Positions 51,996 through 61,192 of a stretch of DNA of 64,000 nucleotides are shown here, piece after piece. A program made the translations under genes and the position numbers. Each line of letters opens with the position of its first letter. The first letter of the stretch is position 1. The stretch comes from Nocardioides caeni (GTDB taxonomy: Bacteria > Actinomycetota > Actinomycetes > Propionibacteriales > Nocardioidaceae), in NCBI RefSeq assembly GCF_004912195.1, contig NZ_STGW01000012.1, positions 1 through 64,000 on the forward strand, written 5' to 3'. The notes beneath the pieces are model-generated. The model saw nothing but the letters and a program-made list of their open reading frames with translations, did not search any database and was not told where the DNA came from.

Positions 51996-52937
51996 GTGAC
52001 CGTGGCGAGAGAAGACCTGCGAGCCGACACGACGGCAGTGCCCGACGGGGGAGGGACCCGTCTGCCGGCCGTCTCCGGGCCGGCCGTCGCCGAGACCCTG
52101 CCGGGCCTGCTCCGGGTGGCCGGTTCGGCCGCCCTGCACACGGCCGGGTGGGGCGCCCGGACGACGGCGCGCAACTGGATGCGCGTCGGCAAGGCCGTGA
52201 CCAGTGCCGACGAGGCCGCCTCGCTCATCCGCGACGTCGGCTCCTTCGTGGGCACCGTCGGCGAGATCGCCCGCCAGGTCGCCGACGGTACGCCGGTCGG
52301 CACTGCTCTGGTGCGGGCCGGCGAGCAGCTGGGGGCCCGGCCCGACCGCCCCCACCTCGCGACCGCGCCCGTCGTCGACGGCCAGGTCACGGGCAGCCGA
52401 CCGCAGACGCTGCGGGAGCGGGGGACCGAGCTGCTCGAGAAGTCCCGCGACGTGTGGGCCCAGGACGGCCGGCACCCCGCCTACGACCGGATCCTCGACG
52501 AGCTCGCTCCCGACGAGGCGCGGATCCTGGTGATGCTGCTCAGCAAGGGCCCGCAGCCGACCGTGGACGTCCGCACGGGCGGCCCGATCGGCATGGTCAG
52601 CAGCCAGCTCATCGCCCCGGGCCTCAACATGCTCGGCGCCCGGTCCGGTGTCCGCTACCTCGATCAGGTGCCGTCGTACGTCAACAACCTGTTCCGCCTC
52701 GGCCTGGTCTGGCTGTCGCGGGAGCCGGTGGAGGAGCACGCGGAGTACCAGGTGCTCGAGGCGCAGCCCGACGTCCTCGCGGCGCTGCACTCGGTCAAGT
52801 TCGCCAAGGTCGTGCGCCGCAGCATCCACCTCACCCCCTTCGGCGAGGAGTTCACCCGACTGGCGCTGGTCGACGAGCGGCTCGCCGCGCGGGGCGACCT
52901 CCCCGAGCACGACACCCCGCCGGAGGCGGATGCCTGA
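51996..52937 (+). CDS. Abi-alpha-like (DUF4393) protein
   Basis: A 313-residue protein of the Abi-alpha/DUF4393 group. The N terminus is disordered, then ARTTARNWMRVGKAVTSADE and RHPAYDRILDELAPDEARIL, GPIGMVSSQLIAPGLNMLGA, RYLDQVPSYVNNLFRLGLVW and SIHLTPFGEEFTRLAL complete the fold. Some family members are linked to phage abortive infection, so a stress or defence role is conceivable, but no toxin-antitoxin layout is seen. GTG 51996 has GGAGAGG upstream. It follows the DUF445 gene, with which it may act, and precedes the clpB HAIR element. Confidence 0.75.
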   Translation: MTVAREDLRADTTAVPDGGGTRLPAVSGPAVAETLPGLLRVAGSAALHTAGWGARTTARNWMRVGKAVTSADEAASLIRDVGSFVGTVGEIARQVADGTPVGTALVRAGEQLGARPDRPHLATAPVVDGQVTGSRPQTLRERGTELLEKSRDVWAQDGRHPAYDRILDELAPDEARILVMLLSKGPQPTVDVRTGGPIGMVSSQLIAPGLNMLGARSGVRYLDQVPSYVNNLFRLGLVWLSREPVEEHAEYQVLEAQPDVLAALHSVKFAKVVRRSIHLTPFGEEFTRLALVDERLAARGDLPEHDTPPEADA

Positions 52938-52981
52938 TCGGGGCCGACCTCGTTCCTCGGTGGGCACCGAAACTCGCAAGA

Positions 52982-53002
52982 GTTGAGTGGAACAGACTCA
53001 AC
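52982..53002. promoter_or_regulatory. HAIR operator for HspR, clpB promoter
   Basis: GTTGAGT-N7-ACTCAAC (52982-52988 and 52996-53002) is a perfect 7-bp inverted repeat with the N7 spacing of HAIR. Only the outermost base differs from CTTGAGT/ACTCAAG. It lies 77 bp upstream of clpB. An adjoining dyad AACTC-N4-GAGTT (52971-52984) overlaps its left edge and could weaken or modulate binding. Confidence 0.88.
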
Positions 53003-53079
53003 TTTCGGGACGTTCGACTCATGACGGACCACGCGTCCGTCGATCAGAATGAGCCAGGCCGTCCCCGTGAGGAGCATCC

Positions 53080-55689
53080 ATGAGTCAGTTCGGCGCCGAC
53101 AAGTTCACCACTCGCAGTCGCGAGGCGATCGAGGCAGCGTCGCTGTCGGCGACCACCGCCGGCAACTCCACCGTCGAGCCCATCCACCTGCTCGTCGCCC
53201 TGCTGCTGCAGCAGGACGGCACCGCGGCCAACCTCGTCAGCAAGGCGGGCGTCGACGTCAGCGGACTCGTCCACGCGGCCTCGGCCGCGCGCGACACGCT
53301 GCCGAGCGCCAGCGGCGCGACCGTCCAGCAGCCGTCGGCCTCGGCGTCCCTGACCCGCGTGCTCGCCTCGGCGCTCGACCTCGCCCGGTCGATGCAGGAC
53401 GACTACGTCGCCTCCGAGCACCTCCTCATCGCGCTGGCCACCATCGAGTCGAGCGCCCAGCAGGTGCTGACCGGGGCCGGACTCAGCGCCGAGGGGCTCC
53501 AGGAGTCGCTCACCGCGGTGCGCGGCAACCGGAGGGTGACGTCGCAGGACGCGGAGTCGACGTACGAGGCGCTGGAGAAGTACTCCGTCGACCTCACCGC
53601 CACCGCCGCCGAGGGCAAGCTCGACCCCGTCATCGGCCGCGACGCCGAGATCCGCCGCGTGATCCAGGTGCTCTCGCGCCGCACGAAGAACAACCCGGTG
53701 CTGATCGGCGAGCCCGGCGTCGGCAAGACCGCCGTCGTCGAGGGCCTTGCGCAGCGCGTGGTCGCCGGCGACGTACCCGACTCACTCAAGGGCAAGCGGG
53801 TGCTCTCGCTGGACCTGATGGGGATGGTCGCGGGCGCGAAGTATCGCGGCGAGTTCGAGGAGCGGCTCAAGGCCGTGCTCGACGAGATCCGCCAGGCCGA
53901 GGGCCAGGTCATCACGTTCATCGACGAGCTCCACACCGTCGTCGGCGCGGGCGCCGGCGGCGAGTCGCAGATGGACGCCGGCAACATGCTCAAGCCGATG
54001 CTGGCGCGCGGCGAGCTGCACATGATCGGTGCCACCACGCTCGACGAATACCGCGAGTCGATCGAGAAGGACCCGGCACTGGAGCGCCGCTTCCAGCAGG
54101 TCTTCGTCGGCGAGCCGTCGGTCGAGGACACGATCCAGATCCTGCGTGGCATCCAGGAGAAGTACGAGGCCCACCACGGCGTGCGGATCACCGACGCCGC
54201 GCTGGTCGCGGCCGCCACGCTGTCCGACCGCTACATCTCCGGCCGGCAGCTGCCCGACAAGGCGATCGACCTCGTCGACGAGGCCGCGTCGCGGCTGCGG
54301 ATGGAGATCGAGTCCTCCCCGGAGGAGATCGACCAGCTCCGTCGCCAGGTCGACCGGATGAAGATGGAGCAGTTCGCCCTCGAGCGTGAGTCGGACGAGG
54401 CGTCGGTCGAGCGGCTCGCCGTGCTCAAGGGCGACCTCGCCGACAAGGAGGAGGAGCTGCGCGCGCTCGAGGTGCGCTGGGAGCGGGAGAAGTCCGAGCT
54501 CGAGGGCGAGGGCGAGCTGCGCCGACAGCTGGACCAGCTGCGCGTCGAGGCCGACAAGCTGACCCGCGACGGCAACCTCGCCGGCGCGAGCGAGATCCTC
54601 TACGGCCAGATCCCCGCGCTCGAGAGCCAGATCCGCACCCTCGAGACGGTGCCGGCGGGCACCGGCGTCGAGATCGGCGACCCGTCCGACGAGAAGCTCG
54701 TCGGCGAGGAGGTCGGCGCCACCCAGATCGCCGAGGTCGTGGAGGCCTGGACCGGCATCCCCACGGGCCGTCTGCTGCAGGGCGAGAGCGCCAAGCTCCT
54801 GGAGATGGAGCAGGTCATCGGAGCTCGCCTGATCGGGCAGTCCGACGCGGTGCGCGCGGTCAGCGACGCCGTACGACGGGCGCGCGCGGGCATCTCCGAC
54901 CCGGACCGTCCGACCGGCTCGTTCCTCTTCCTCGGCCCCACCGGCGTCGGCAAGACCGAGCTCGCCAAGTCGCTGGCCGACTTCCTCTTCGACGACGAGC
55001 GGGCGATCGTCCGCATCGACATGAGCGAGTACGCCGAGAAGCACTCCGTCGCGCGTCTCGTCGGTGCCCCTCCGGGCTATGTCGGCTATGACGAGGGCGG
55101 CCAGCTCACCGAGGCCGTGCGGCGGCGCCCCTACTCCGTCGTACTCCTCGACGAGGTGGAGAAGGCGCACCCCGAGGTCTTCGACATCCTGCTGCAGGTG
55201 CTCGACGACGGGCGGCTGACCGACGGCCAGGGCCGCACGGTCGACTTCCGCAACACGATCCTGATCCTCACCTCCAACCTGGGCTCGCAGTTCCTCGTCG
55301 ACCCCACGCTGGACCCGGAGAAGCAGCAGGAGTCGGTGCTCGCGGTCGTGCGGGCCTCGTTCAAGCCGGAGTTCCTCAACCGGCTCGACGAGATCGTCAC
55401 CTTCGACGCCCTGTCGCGCGACGACCTCGCGCAGATCGTCGAGCTGCAGCTGCGCTCGCTGGAGGGCCGCCTCGCGGGCCGGCGGATCTCGCTGGCCGTC
55501 ACGCCCGAGGCCCGGGCGTGGCTCGCGGACACCGGCTACGACCCGGCCTACGGCGCCCGGCCGCTGCGCCGGCTCGTGCAGTCGGCCATCGGCGATCCGC
55601 TCGCGCGGCTGCTGATCGGCGGCGAGGTCACCGACGGCGGTTCGGTCACCGTCGACCGGGGCGACGACGGGCTGACCCTGGTCGTCTGA
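53080..55689 (+). CDS. clpB: ATP-dependent disaggregase ClpB
   Basis: An 869-residue Hsp100. A Clp-N domain (residues 1-145) opens [21 protein letters not shown]+ domain one has Walker [20 protein letters not shown] (near residue 208) and the [19 protein letters not shown] segment. A coiled-coil middle domain (about 400-530) carries [20 protein letters not shown]. Domain two has [16 protein letters not shown] and [18 protein letters not shown]. It lacks the ClpP-docking loop of ClpA/C, as expected. GAGGAGC is the ribosome site for the ATG. It extracts aggregated proteins with DnaK and is probably repressed by HspR through the HAIR at 52982. Confidence 0.98.
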   Translation: MSQFGADKFTTRSREAIEAASLSATTAGNSTVEPIHLLVALLLQQDGTAANLVSKAGVDVSGLVHAASAARDTLPSASGATVQQPSASASLTRVLASALDLARSMQDDYVASEHLLIALATIESSAQQVLTGAGLSAEGLQESLTAVRGNRRVTSQDAESTYEALEKYSVDLTATAAEGKLDPVIGRDAEIRRVIQVLSRRTKNNPVLIGEPGVGKTAVVEGLAQRVVAGDVPDSLKGKRVLSLDLMGMVAGAKYRGEFEERLKAVLDEIRQAEGQVITFIDELHTVVGAGAGGESQMDAGNMLKPMLARGELHMIGATTLDEYRESIEKDPALERRFQQVFVGEPSVEDTIQILRGIQEKYEAHHGVRITDAALVAAATLSDRYISGRQLPDKAIDLVDEAASRLRMEIESSPEEIDQLRRQVDRMKMEQFALERESDEASVERLAVLKGDLADKEEELRALEVRWEREKSELEGEGELRRQLDQLRVEADKLTRDGNLAGASEILYGQIPALESQIRTLETVPAGTGVEIGDPSDEKLVGEEVGATQIAEVVEAWTGIPTGRLLQGESAKLLEMEQVIGARLIGQSDAVRAVSDAVRRARAGISDPDRPTGSFLFLGPTGVGKTELAKSLADFLFDDERAIVRIDMSEYAEKHSVARLVGAPPGYVGYDEGGQLTEAVRRRPYSVVLLDEVEKAHPEVFDILLQVLDDGRLTDGQGRTVDFRNTILILTSNLGSQFLVDPTLDPEKQQESVLAVVRASFKPEFLNRLDEIVTFDALSRDDLAQIVELQLRSLEGRLAGRRISLAVTPEARAWLADTGYDPAYGARPLRRLVQSAIGDPLARLLIGGEVTDGGSVTVDRGDDGLTLVV

Positions 55690-55692
55690 CAC

Positions 55693-55853
55693 AGCTTGGA
55701 TCCGTGGACGGCCGCCTGCTGTGCGGCGCCACAGCGGCGCATTCGCGGCGTTGCGGACACTCGACGGTGCAACCAGACCGCCGTCGCGCCCGCGCCTTGC
55801 GACTGCACCACTGTGGCGCCGCTCGCGACGGCGGCAATCCACGGATCCAAGCT
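55693..55853. repeat. Interrupted palindrome type D (161 bp)
   Basis: Outer arms AGCTTGGATCCGTGGA (55693-55708) and 55838-55853 are perfect over 16 bp. Inner complementarity continues: GCCGCC/GGCGGC and GGCGCCACAG (55725-55734) with CTGTGGCGCC (55811-55820). It begins 3 nt after the clpB stop. It could form a large hairpin in the clpB mRNA end. The sequence differs from all other palindromes in the window. Confidence 0.85.
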
Positions 55854-55963
55854 GATCGCCCCGTGCGATCCGGTTGGCTCCAGACCGAGATCTCGACCGA
55901 TCCGCACGGGACGACGGACGGGGAGGGGGCTGCCGGTCACCGGGGGTCTGCGAAACTGCGCCC

Positions 55964-57019
55964 ATGAGCGACCCGCAGCCCCGCCCCGGACAGGCGACCC
56001 TCGCCGGTGCCCTGATCATCGGTGGGTCGATCGTGCTGGTGCTGTCGGCGTGGCAGCGCATCTCGACCCTGCACACCCTCGAGGTGCAGGAGTGGATGGA
56101 GCGACAGATCTCCGGTGCCGGAGGGATGGGGATGAGCGTCGAGACGTTCTCCACCATGATCCGCGTGGCCTGCCTCGTCGGCGCAGGCGCGGCGACGGCG
56201 TCGACGATCCTCGGCTTCCAGGTCTTCAAGCGGTCGCAGAGCGCCCGGATGGCCCTGACCGCCCTGTCGCCCCTGCTGCTCCTCGGCGCGCTGGCGACCG
56301 ACGGCTTCCTCGCCCCGATGGTCGTCGCCGGGATCGTCCTGCTGTGGCTGCAGCCGACGCGCGACTGGTACGCCGGGCGCCCGTGGGTGCAGCGCTACGA
56401 CCAGCGCCGCGCCGCGCGCGTGGGCGGGCCGGCTCCGGACGGCGATGCCGGGCCGAGCCAGCCCGCCTCGCCGTGGAGCGCCCCGGCGCCGCAACCGACG
56501 GATCCCGCCCCGTCGTCCGGCTCGTCGTCCGGCCTGTCGTCCGACCAACCGACCGCGCCCTGGGTCGACCACCGGCCGCAGCGCCGACGTGAGACGCCCC
56601 GGCCCGGCGCGCTCATCGCCGGTTGCGTGCTGGCGTGGGCGTTCTCCACGATCACGGTCGCCTTCCTCGCCCTGACGGCGCTGGCCCTGGCGACCCAGAG
56701 CGACGAGCTCTATGCCGAGATGCAGGAGCAGCAGCCGGACCTCGCCGCGGAGGTCGGCAAGAGCGAGCTCGTCGCTTCCGTGTCCGTCATGGTCGGCGTC
56801 CTCGTCGTCTGGGCGATCGTCGCGATCGTGCTGGCGGGGATCGCGTTCGTCGGCCACAACTGGGCGCGTGTCCTGCTCGCGATCTCGGCTGCGGTTGCCG
56901 CGGTCCTGTCGCTCGCCCTGTCGTTCGCCGCGCCGCCGATGGTGGTGCTGGTCCTGGTCTTCGCCGTCGGCGCCTGGCTCCTGCTGCGGCCCGAGGTCAG
57001 CGCCTGGTACCGCCGCTGA
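55964..57019 (+). CDS. Polytopic membrane protein of unknown function
   Basis: A 351-residue membrane protein. Helices: ATLAGALIIGGSIVLVLSAW, VACLVGAGAATASTILGF, ALSPLLLLGALATDGFLAPM and others, then a proline/serine-rich cytoplasmic linker (about 145-205, e.g. SQPASPWSAPAPQPTDPAPS), then helices FSTITVAFLALTALALATQS, VSVMVGVLVVWAIVAIVLAG and AAPPMVVLVLVFAVGAWLLL. This is a two-part membrane protein with a disordered link. The ATG 55964 is supported by the loss of family-like sequence before it. It ends 3 nt from the stop of the convergent kinase. Confidence 0.65.
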   Translation: MSDPQPRPGQATLAGALIIGGSIVLVLSAWQRISTLHTLEVQEWMERQISGAGGMGMSVETFSTMIRVACLVGAGAATASTILGFQVFKRSQSARMALTALSPLLLLGALATDGFLAPMVVAGIVLLWLQPTRDWYAGRPWVQRYDQRRAARVGGPAPDGDAGPSQPASPWSAPAPQPTDPAPSSGSSSGLSSDQPTAPWVDHRPQRRRETPRPGALIAGCVLAWAFSTITVAFLALTALALATQSDELYAEMQEQQPDLAAEVGKSELVASVSVMVGVLVVWAIVAIVLAGIAFVGHNWARVLLAISAAVAAVLSLALSFAAPPMVVLVLVFAVGAWLLLRPEVSAWYRR

Positions 57020-57022
57020 CCA

Positions 57023-59812
57023 TCAGGGGTAGACGTAGGGCGTGGGCGTGGTGTCGCCCGGTTCCAGGCACGGGAACTCCTCGGCGAAGAAGTCGGCCGG
57101 AACCTCCGCCTCGCGCAAGGGGTCGCAGGACTGTAGCCCCTGGAAGCCGGCGACCTCCTGCCAGGCGCCACTTGTCCTGGCCCACACGACCATGGCACCG
57201 CCACACCCTGTCACCTCCCCCGAGGCGTAGCCGCGGGGGTCGTATCGGTCAACGGTGACGAAGGTCAGGTTGCGGTCGCCGCAGTCGGGATCGCCAGCCA
57301 CGTCGTCGTAGAGCTCCCGCGCCCGTGCGGCCACGAAGTCACGGAAGTCCTGGGGCAGCTCGTCGAGTGCGCTGACATCGCCGGACCCGTCGACCTCGGC
57401 TGGAGGATTGAAATCGACGATGCTCCCGCCCCTGGGGCTCTCGGAGTCCGATGAGGCTGCGCTGGACTGGACCTGCGGATCCCCGGTGATCTCGGGGACG
57501 AAGAGGAAGGTGAGCACCCGGTTGGAGATCTGCTGCCCCTCGACGACCAGCGCCTGCTCCACGGACCCGTCGGTGCTGTCGACAGCCTGCCAGGTCCTGC
57601 CGTCATGAGTGGTGCCGCTCCGGTCGGGGCCACCGGATGGAGTCCAGTCGCGAGACGGATACGTGCCCGGATCGAACGGCGGAAGTTCCTCGATCGTGGT
57701 GCGGAATCGCCGAGGCTCCTCCCGCGCGCAGCCACTGGTCTGGCTGGCGTCCATCCGTGTCCATCCGACCTCCAGCTCGTTGCCGTCGAACCAGACACCA
57801 GAGACCTCGCCGATGTCGCCGTAGTCCGCGGGAGCCTCCAGATAGGCGGCACGAAGGTCGTCGTCGCCCGTCGCCGTGTCGATGACGATGCCACGTTGCG
57901 CAGAGCACGCGGTCCCGCCAGCGTTCGTCCCGTAGGCGAGGAACCGACCGTCCTCCGACAGCGTCGCACCGCCCAGGGTCGAATCGCCGGGCTCGGCGAT
58001 CGTGCGGACGAGCCCGGTGTCCAGATCGACGGCCATGGCCCGGGTGGCGTCGTAGGCGGTGGTGCTGGCGGCGGTGAAGAATCCCTCGCGGTCGTTGGCC
58101 GCGTCGATGGTCGGAGGATAGGTCGGGATGCCGAGCTCGCCGCCGTCCAGCGTGAGGGACGCCAGCGCCTCCAACCCGTTGGGCCCGGCCTCGAAGCGAA
58201 GCAGTTCGAGATCGGAGGTGGCTGTCACGAGCTGGCCCTCGAAACTGAAGGTCGGTGCCGCGCAGTTGCAGGTGATCTCGTCGCGTACCGATGGATCCAG
58301 GGTCGAGATCACCGTGATGTCGGCGGTATTCATCGAGGGGTCCTCCCACGAGGTTCGCACCAGTGACACGGCGAGCCACTGGCCATCGTGGCTGGCAGTG
58401 AAGTCGATCAGCGCACCGGACGTCGCGTCGATGCCCAGGTTCTCGCTCGTGCCGTCGTTGTAGAGAAGGTGAGCGCTCTCGAATCCCGACCCGGATGTCG
58501 TGTACGCCGCCAGAATGGCCGGCTCCGCCGGCGCCGCGGCCGGCGGACGGTCACGGGGTGCGTCGTCGGTGTTGGTGACGATGACGGCGGTGGTGCCGGC
58601 GGTCACCGCCACGACCGCTGCCGCAGCGGCAGCGGCGGCCTTGGCCCCGCCCAGCGCGGCCAGCGCGCCACCCGAGGTCGTCGCGGCCGCACCACCCCCG
58701 CCCGCCGCACCAGCCGCGGCACCCGCCGCACCGAATCCACCGACCCCCGCACCACCCGCACCCCCGACAGCAGCACCAGCCCCAGCAGCCCCAGCCCCAG
58801 CAGCGCCGGCAGCACCGAGGCCGATCCCGCCGAGCAGGAACGACAACGCCCCCGGCGCCACCACCGGGGCGGCACCCAGCAGGCCCACACCCACCGGCAC
58901 GCCCACGCCCGCGGCCGCCACACCGGCTGCTGCAGCGGCGATGGTCGTGATCGTCGTGCGGGACCGGCCGGCCAGCGACGCAGCGGTCTCAGCAGCCCAG
59001 TCCTCGCCGTAGGACACCCCCGCCGCGATGTCCAGACTCCGCGCGAACGCCTCCGCCCGCTGATGCCGCTCGACCGGATCCTTGGCCAGGTCCTGGGAAC
59101 ACAGTCCCGCGAGGAGCTCGGCAACGTCGGCCCGCACCGAGCGCACATCCGGCACCGGCGCCGAGACCTGCAGCAACGCCGTCGCGAGCGCGCTGCCTCC
59201 CACGAACGGCTGCCGGCCACCCAACAGCTCGAACAAGATCACCGCCATCGCGTAGATGTCACTGCGATGATCGACATGGGAGCCCCGCACCACCTCGGGC
59301 GCCAGATACGCCGGAGTGCCGATCCACGTGTCCGGACCGCCCAATGGCCGCGCCGGACCCGCCAGCCCGAAGTCGATCAACCGCGACGTCCCGTCGAGAT
59401 CGACCAGGATGTTGTCCGGCTTCAGGTCCGCATGGACCAGACCCGCCGCATGCACCGCAGCCAGACCCTTGAGCGCACCGGTCAGCACCGCGACCGTCTC
59501 CGGGCCACTCAACGGACCCGACTCGGCCACCACCCGCCGCAACGAGGCGCCCTCGACGAAGTCGGTCACCAACGCCGCCAACCCCGGCTCGTCGATCACC
59601 TCCCGCACCCGCACCACGTGCGGGTCGGCCACCGACCGCAACGCCGCCGCCTCGGCGCGGAACAACGAGCGACGCCACTGTGCGTCGGGGTCGTTCAACA
59701 CCTTCACCGCGACCCGCTCACCCGTGACGGGATCCGTGCCGAGATACACCGTCCCGAACCCACCCCGGCCGATCACCACCGACACCGGGAAACGACCCAC
59801 CAGCTCAACCAC
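57023..59812 (-). CDS. Receptor-type Ser/Thr protein kinase with large ectodomain
   Basis: A 929-residue kinase. The catalytic domain (1 to about 265) has VIGRGGFGTVYLGTD, GERVAVKVLN, the loop LVHADLKPDNILVDLDG, LIDFGLAGPARP and GTPAYLAPEVVRGSHVDHRS; all essential residues look intact. Then comes a long alanine/glycine-rich linker (about 290-395), one membrane helix (about 394-416, AAAAAVVAVTAGTTAVIVTN) and about 510 extracellular residues with TolB-like strands (e.g. ASHDGQWLAVSLV, SEDGRFLAYGTNAGG) and no known domain. GTG 59812 follows AGGAGA. It may sense cell-envelope or external signals. It is followed by a phosphodiester glycosidase gene upstream on the same strand. Confidence 0.85.
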   Translation of the reverse strand: MVELVGRFPVSVVIGRGGFGTVYLGTDPVTGERVAVKVLNDPDAQWRRSLFRAEAAALRSVADPHVVRVREVIDEPGLAALVTDFVEGASLRRVVAESGPLSGPETVAVLTGALKGLAAVHAAGLVHADLKPDNILVDLDGTSRLIDFGLAGPARPLGGPDTWIGTPAYLAPEVVRGSHVDHRSDIYAMAVILFELLGGRQPFVGGSALATALLQVSAPVPDVRSVRADVAELLAGLCSQDLAKDPVERHQRAEAFARSLDIAAGVSYGEDWAAETAASLAGRSRTTITTIAAAAAGVAAAGVGVPVGVGLLGAAPVVAPGALSFLLGGIGLGAAGAAGAGAAGAGAAVGGAGGAGVGGFGAAGAAAGAAGGGGAAATTSGGALAALGGAKAAAAAAAAVVAVTAGTTAVIVTNTDDAPRDRPPAAAPAEPAILAAYTTSGSGFESAHLLYNDGTSENLGIDATSGALIDFTASHDGQWLAVSLVRTSWEDPSMNTADITVISTLDPSVRDEITCNCAAPTFSFEGQLVTATSDLELLRFEAGPNGLEALASLTLDGGELGIPTYPPTIDAANDREGFFTAASTTAYDATRAMAVDLDTGLVRTIAEPGDSTLGGATLSEDGRFLAYGTNAGGTACSAQRGIVIDTATGDDDLRAAYLEAPADYGDIGEVSGVWFDGNELEVGWTRMDASQTSGCAREEPRRFRTTIEELPPFDPGTYPSRDWTPSGGPDRSGTTHDGRTWQAVDSTDGSVEQALVVEGQQISNRVLTFLFVPEITGDPQVQSSAASSDSESPRGGSIVDFNPPAEVDGSGDVSALDELPQDFRDFVAARARELYDDVAGDPDCGDRNLTFVTVDRYDPRGYASGEVTGCGGAMVVWARTSGAWQEVAGFQGLQSCDPLREAEVPADFFAEEFPCLEPGDTTPTPYVYP

Positions 59813-59924
59813 GCGACATCTCCTGACCCCCCGGCAGCACGTCGCGACGCTACCGCCCACGACAGCACCTGCGATGCGTTTCCGGACCAACGCAGAGGTC
59901 CGGCCCGCCGGCGACCGGAGCAGG

Positions 59925-61160
59925 TCAGCGTGCGGGTCGCAGGTCGATCCCGATCCCGTTGGGGACCGCGCGTTGGCGGCCGTCGGACGGCCTGTTCAGC
60001 ACACCGAGCACGCCGTCCGCCCGGGGCGCGACCATCGTCGAGGACCCCCCGCCGTCGAGGTTGAGCGCGTCGTCGGCGCCGAGCGATCGCATCAGGGTCG
60101 CGAGCTCGACCATCGTCATGCCACGGCTCGATGCGGATCGGCCGTCGACGACGACCAGGAACAGCAGGTTCTCGTCCCGGTCGTGGCCGACGGCCGTCCG
60201 TGGGTGCATCCATCGGTCGTCTCCCGCGCGGACGACGCCGTCGCGCAGGAGGAAGGCGTTGCTGGTGATCGCCATGCGCGGCCGCGCCGGTGCCCGCACG
60301 CTGATCGTGACTCGTTGCCCGACGCGGAGCCGCGCCAGCGCGTTCGCGGCGTGACCCTGTCCGACGAGGACGTGCCCGCTCAGGCGGCGTCCTGCGGTGA
60401 GGGTGCGGCTGACCCGGGTCACTCTGCCGCCCCGGACCTGCACCTCGCGGACATGGGTTCCCGAGGGCAGGCCGAGCACCGCCCGGCCCGCGAGCGGGCC
60501 CCAGGCTGAGGTGTAGAGACCGATCTCGCCGCGAGGGACGGTCGGGGAGTTGAGGCGCGTGATCGCCAGCGGGGTCCGGCTCCGTACTCGTGCCTCGAGG
60601 GCCACCGGACCGAAGACGGGACGGCGGTCGCGCCCGATCTGGAACCCGGCGTTGGGCCGACCGATGGTGCCGTGGCGCACGCGCCCGAGATCGACCCCGA
60701 GCCCCAGGGGCGCGCCGAGACCGCCGATGTCGAAGAAGTCGCCGTTGACGCCGACCACGGCCCGGTTGCTCCGGACCAGCCCGACCACACCCTTGCGGTC
60801 CCGGACGTCTCCGGCCTTGAGATAGCGGACGCGCAGCCGATCGACGTCGAGGTCGGCGGTGATGACCTGGACCCGGTTGGGGCCCCGGGCATCACTCTGC
60901 CGCCAGCGCCGGAAGGACAGCCCGGGGCGGATCGACCAGCCGACCTCGTCCTCGACGACGGGCACCCCGCTGCGCAGCAGTCCCGCGAACGGCACTGGCT
61001 CGCCCGGCAGGCCGTCGGAGGTCTGGCTCGCGCCCCGGTCCGACCCGCGCGAGGTGTGGTGCTGGTCGGCCCCGGCGGGCAGTCGTGTCGGTCCCACCGA
61101 CCCCCCGACCACGAGCATCGAGACGATCAGCGCCGAGGCTGCCCTGCTCGTCCGCCGCAC
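59925..61160 (-). CDS. Secreted phosphodiester glycosidase (NAGPA/DUF2233-like)
   Basis: A 411-residue exported protein of the phosphodiester glycosidase family. A signal peptide (SRAASALIVSMLVVGGSVGP) leads. GVNGDFFDIGGLGAPLGLGV, PRMAITSNAFLLRDGVVRAG, HPRTAVGHDRDENLLFLVVV and DDALNLDGGGSSTMV are the catalytic-core motifs, the last containing the active-site aspartate. Such enzymes trim sugar-phosphate caps from cell-wall or exopolysaccharide glycans. GTG 61160 is the likely start; a TTG at 61166 is also open. It could be partnered with the kinase gene downstream, but nothing proves this. Confidence 0.83.
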   Translation of the reverse strand: MRRTSRAASALIVSMLVVGGSVGPTRLPAGADQHHTSRGSDRGASQTSDGLPGEPVPFAGLLRSGVPVVEDEVGWSIRPGLSFRRWRQSDARGPNRVQVITADLDVDRLRVRYLKAGDVRDRKGVVGLVRSNRAVVGVNGDFFDIGGLGAPLGLGVDLGRVRHGTIGRPNAGFQIGRDRRPVFGPVALEARVRSRTPLAITRLNSPTVPRGEIGLYTSAWGPLAGRAVLGLPSGTHVREVQVRGGRVTRVSRTLTAGRRLSGHVLVGQGHAANALARLRVGQRVTISVRAPARPRMAITSNAFLLRDGVVRAGDDRWMHPRTAVGHDRDENLLFLVVVDGRSASSRGMTMVELATLMRSLGADDALNLDGGGSSTMVAPRADGVLGVLNRPSDGRQRAVPNGIGIDLRPAR

Positions 61161-61192
61161 CCGCAAAGCCTAGGCAATCCCTGACCGCGTCG

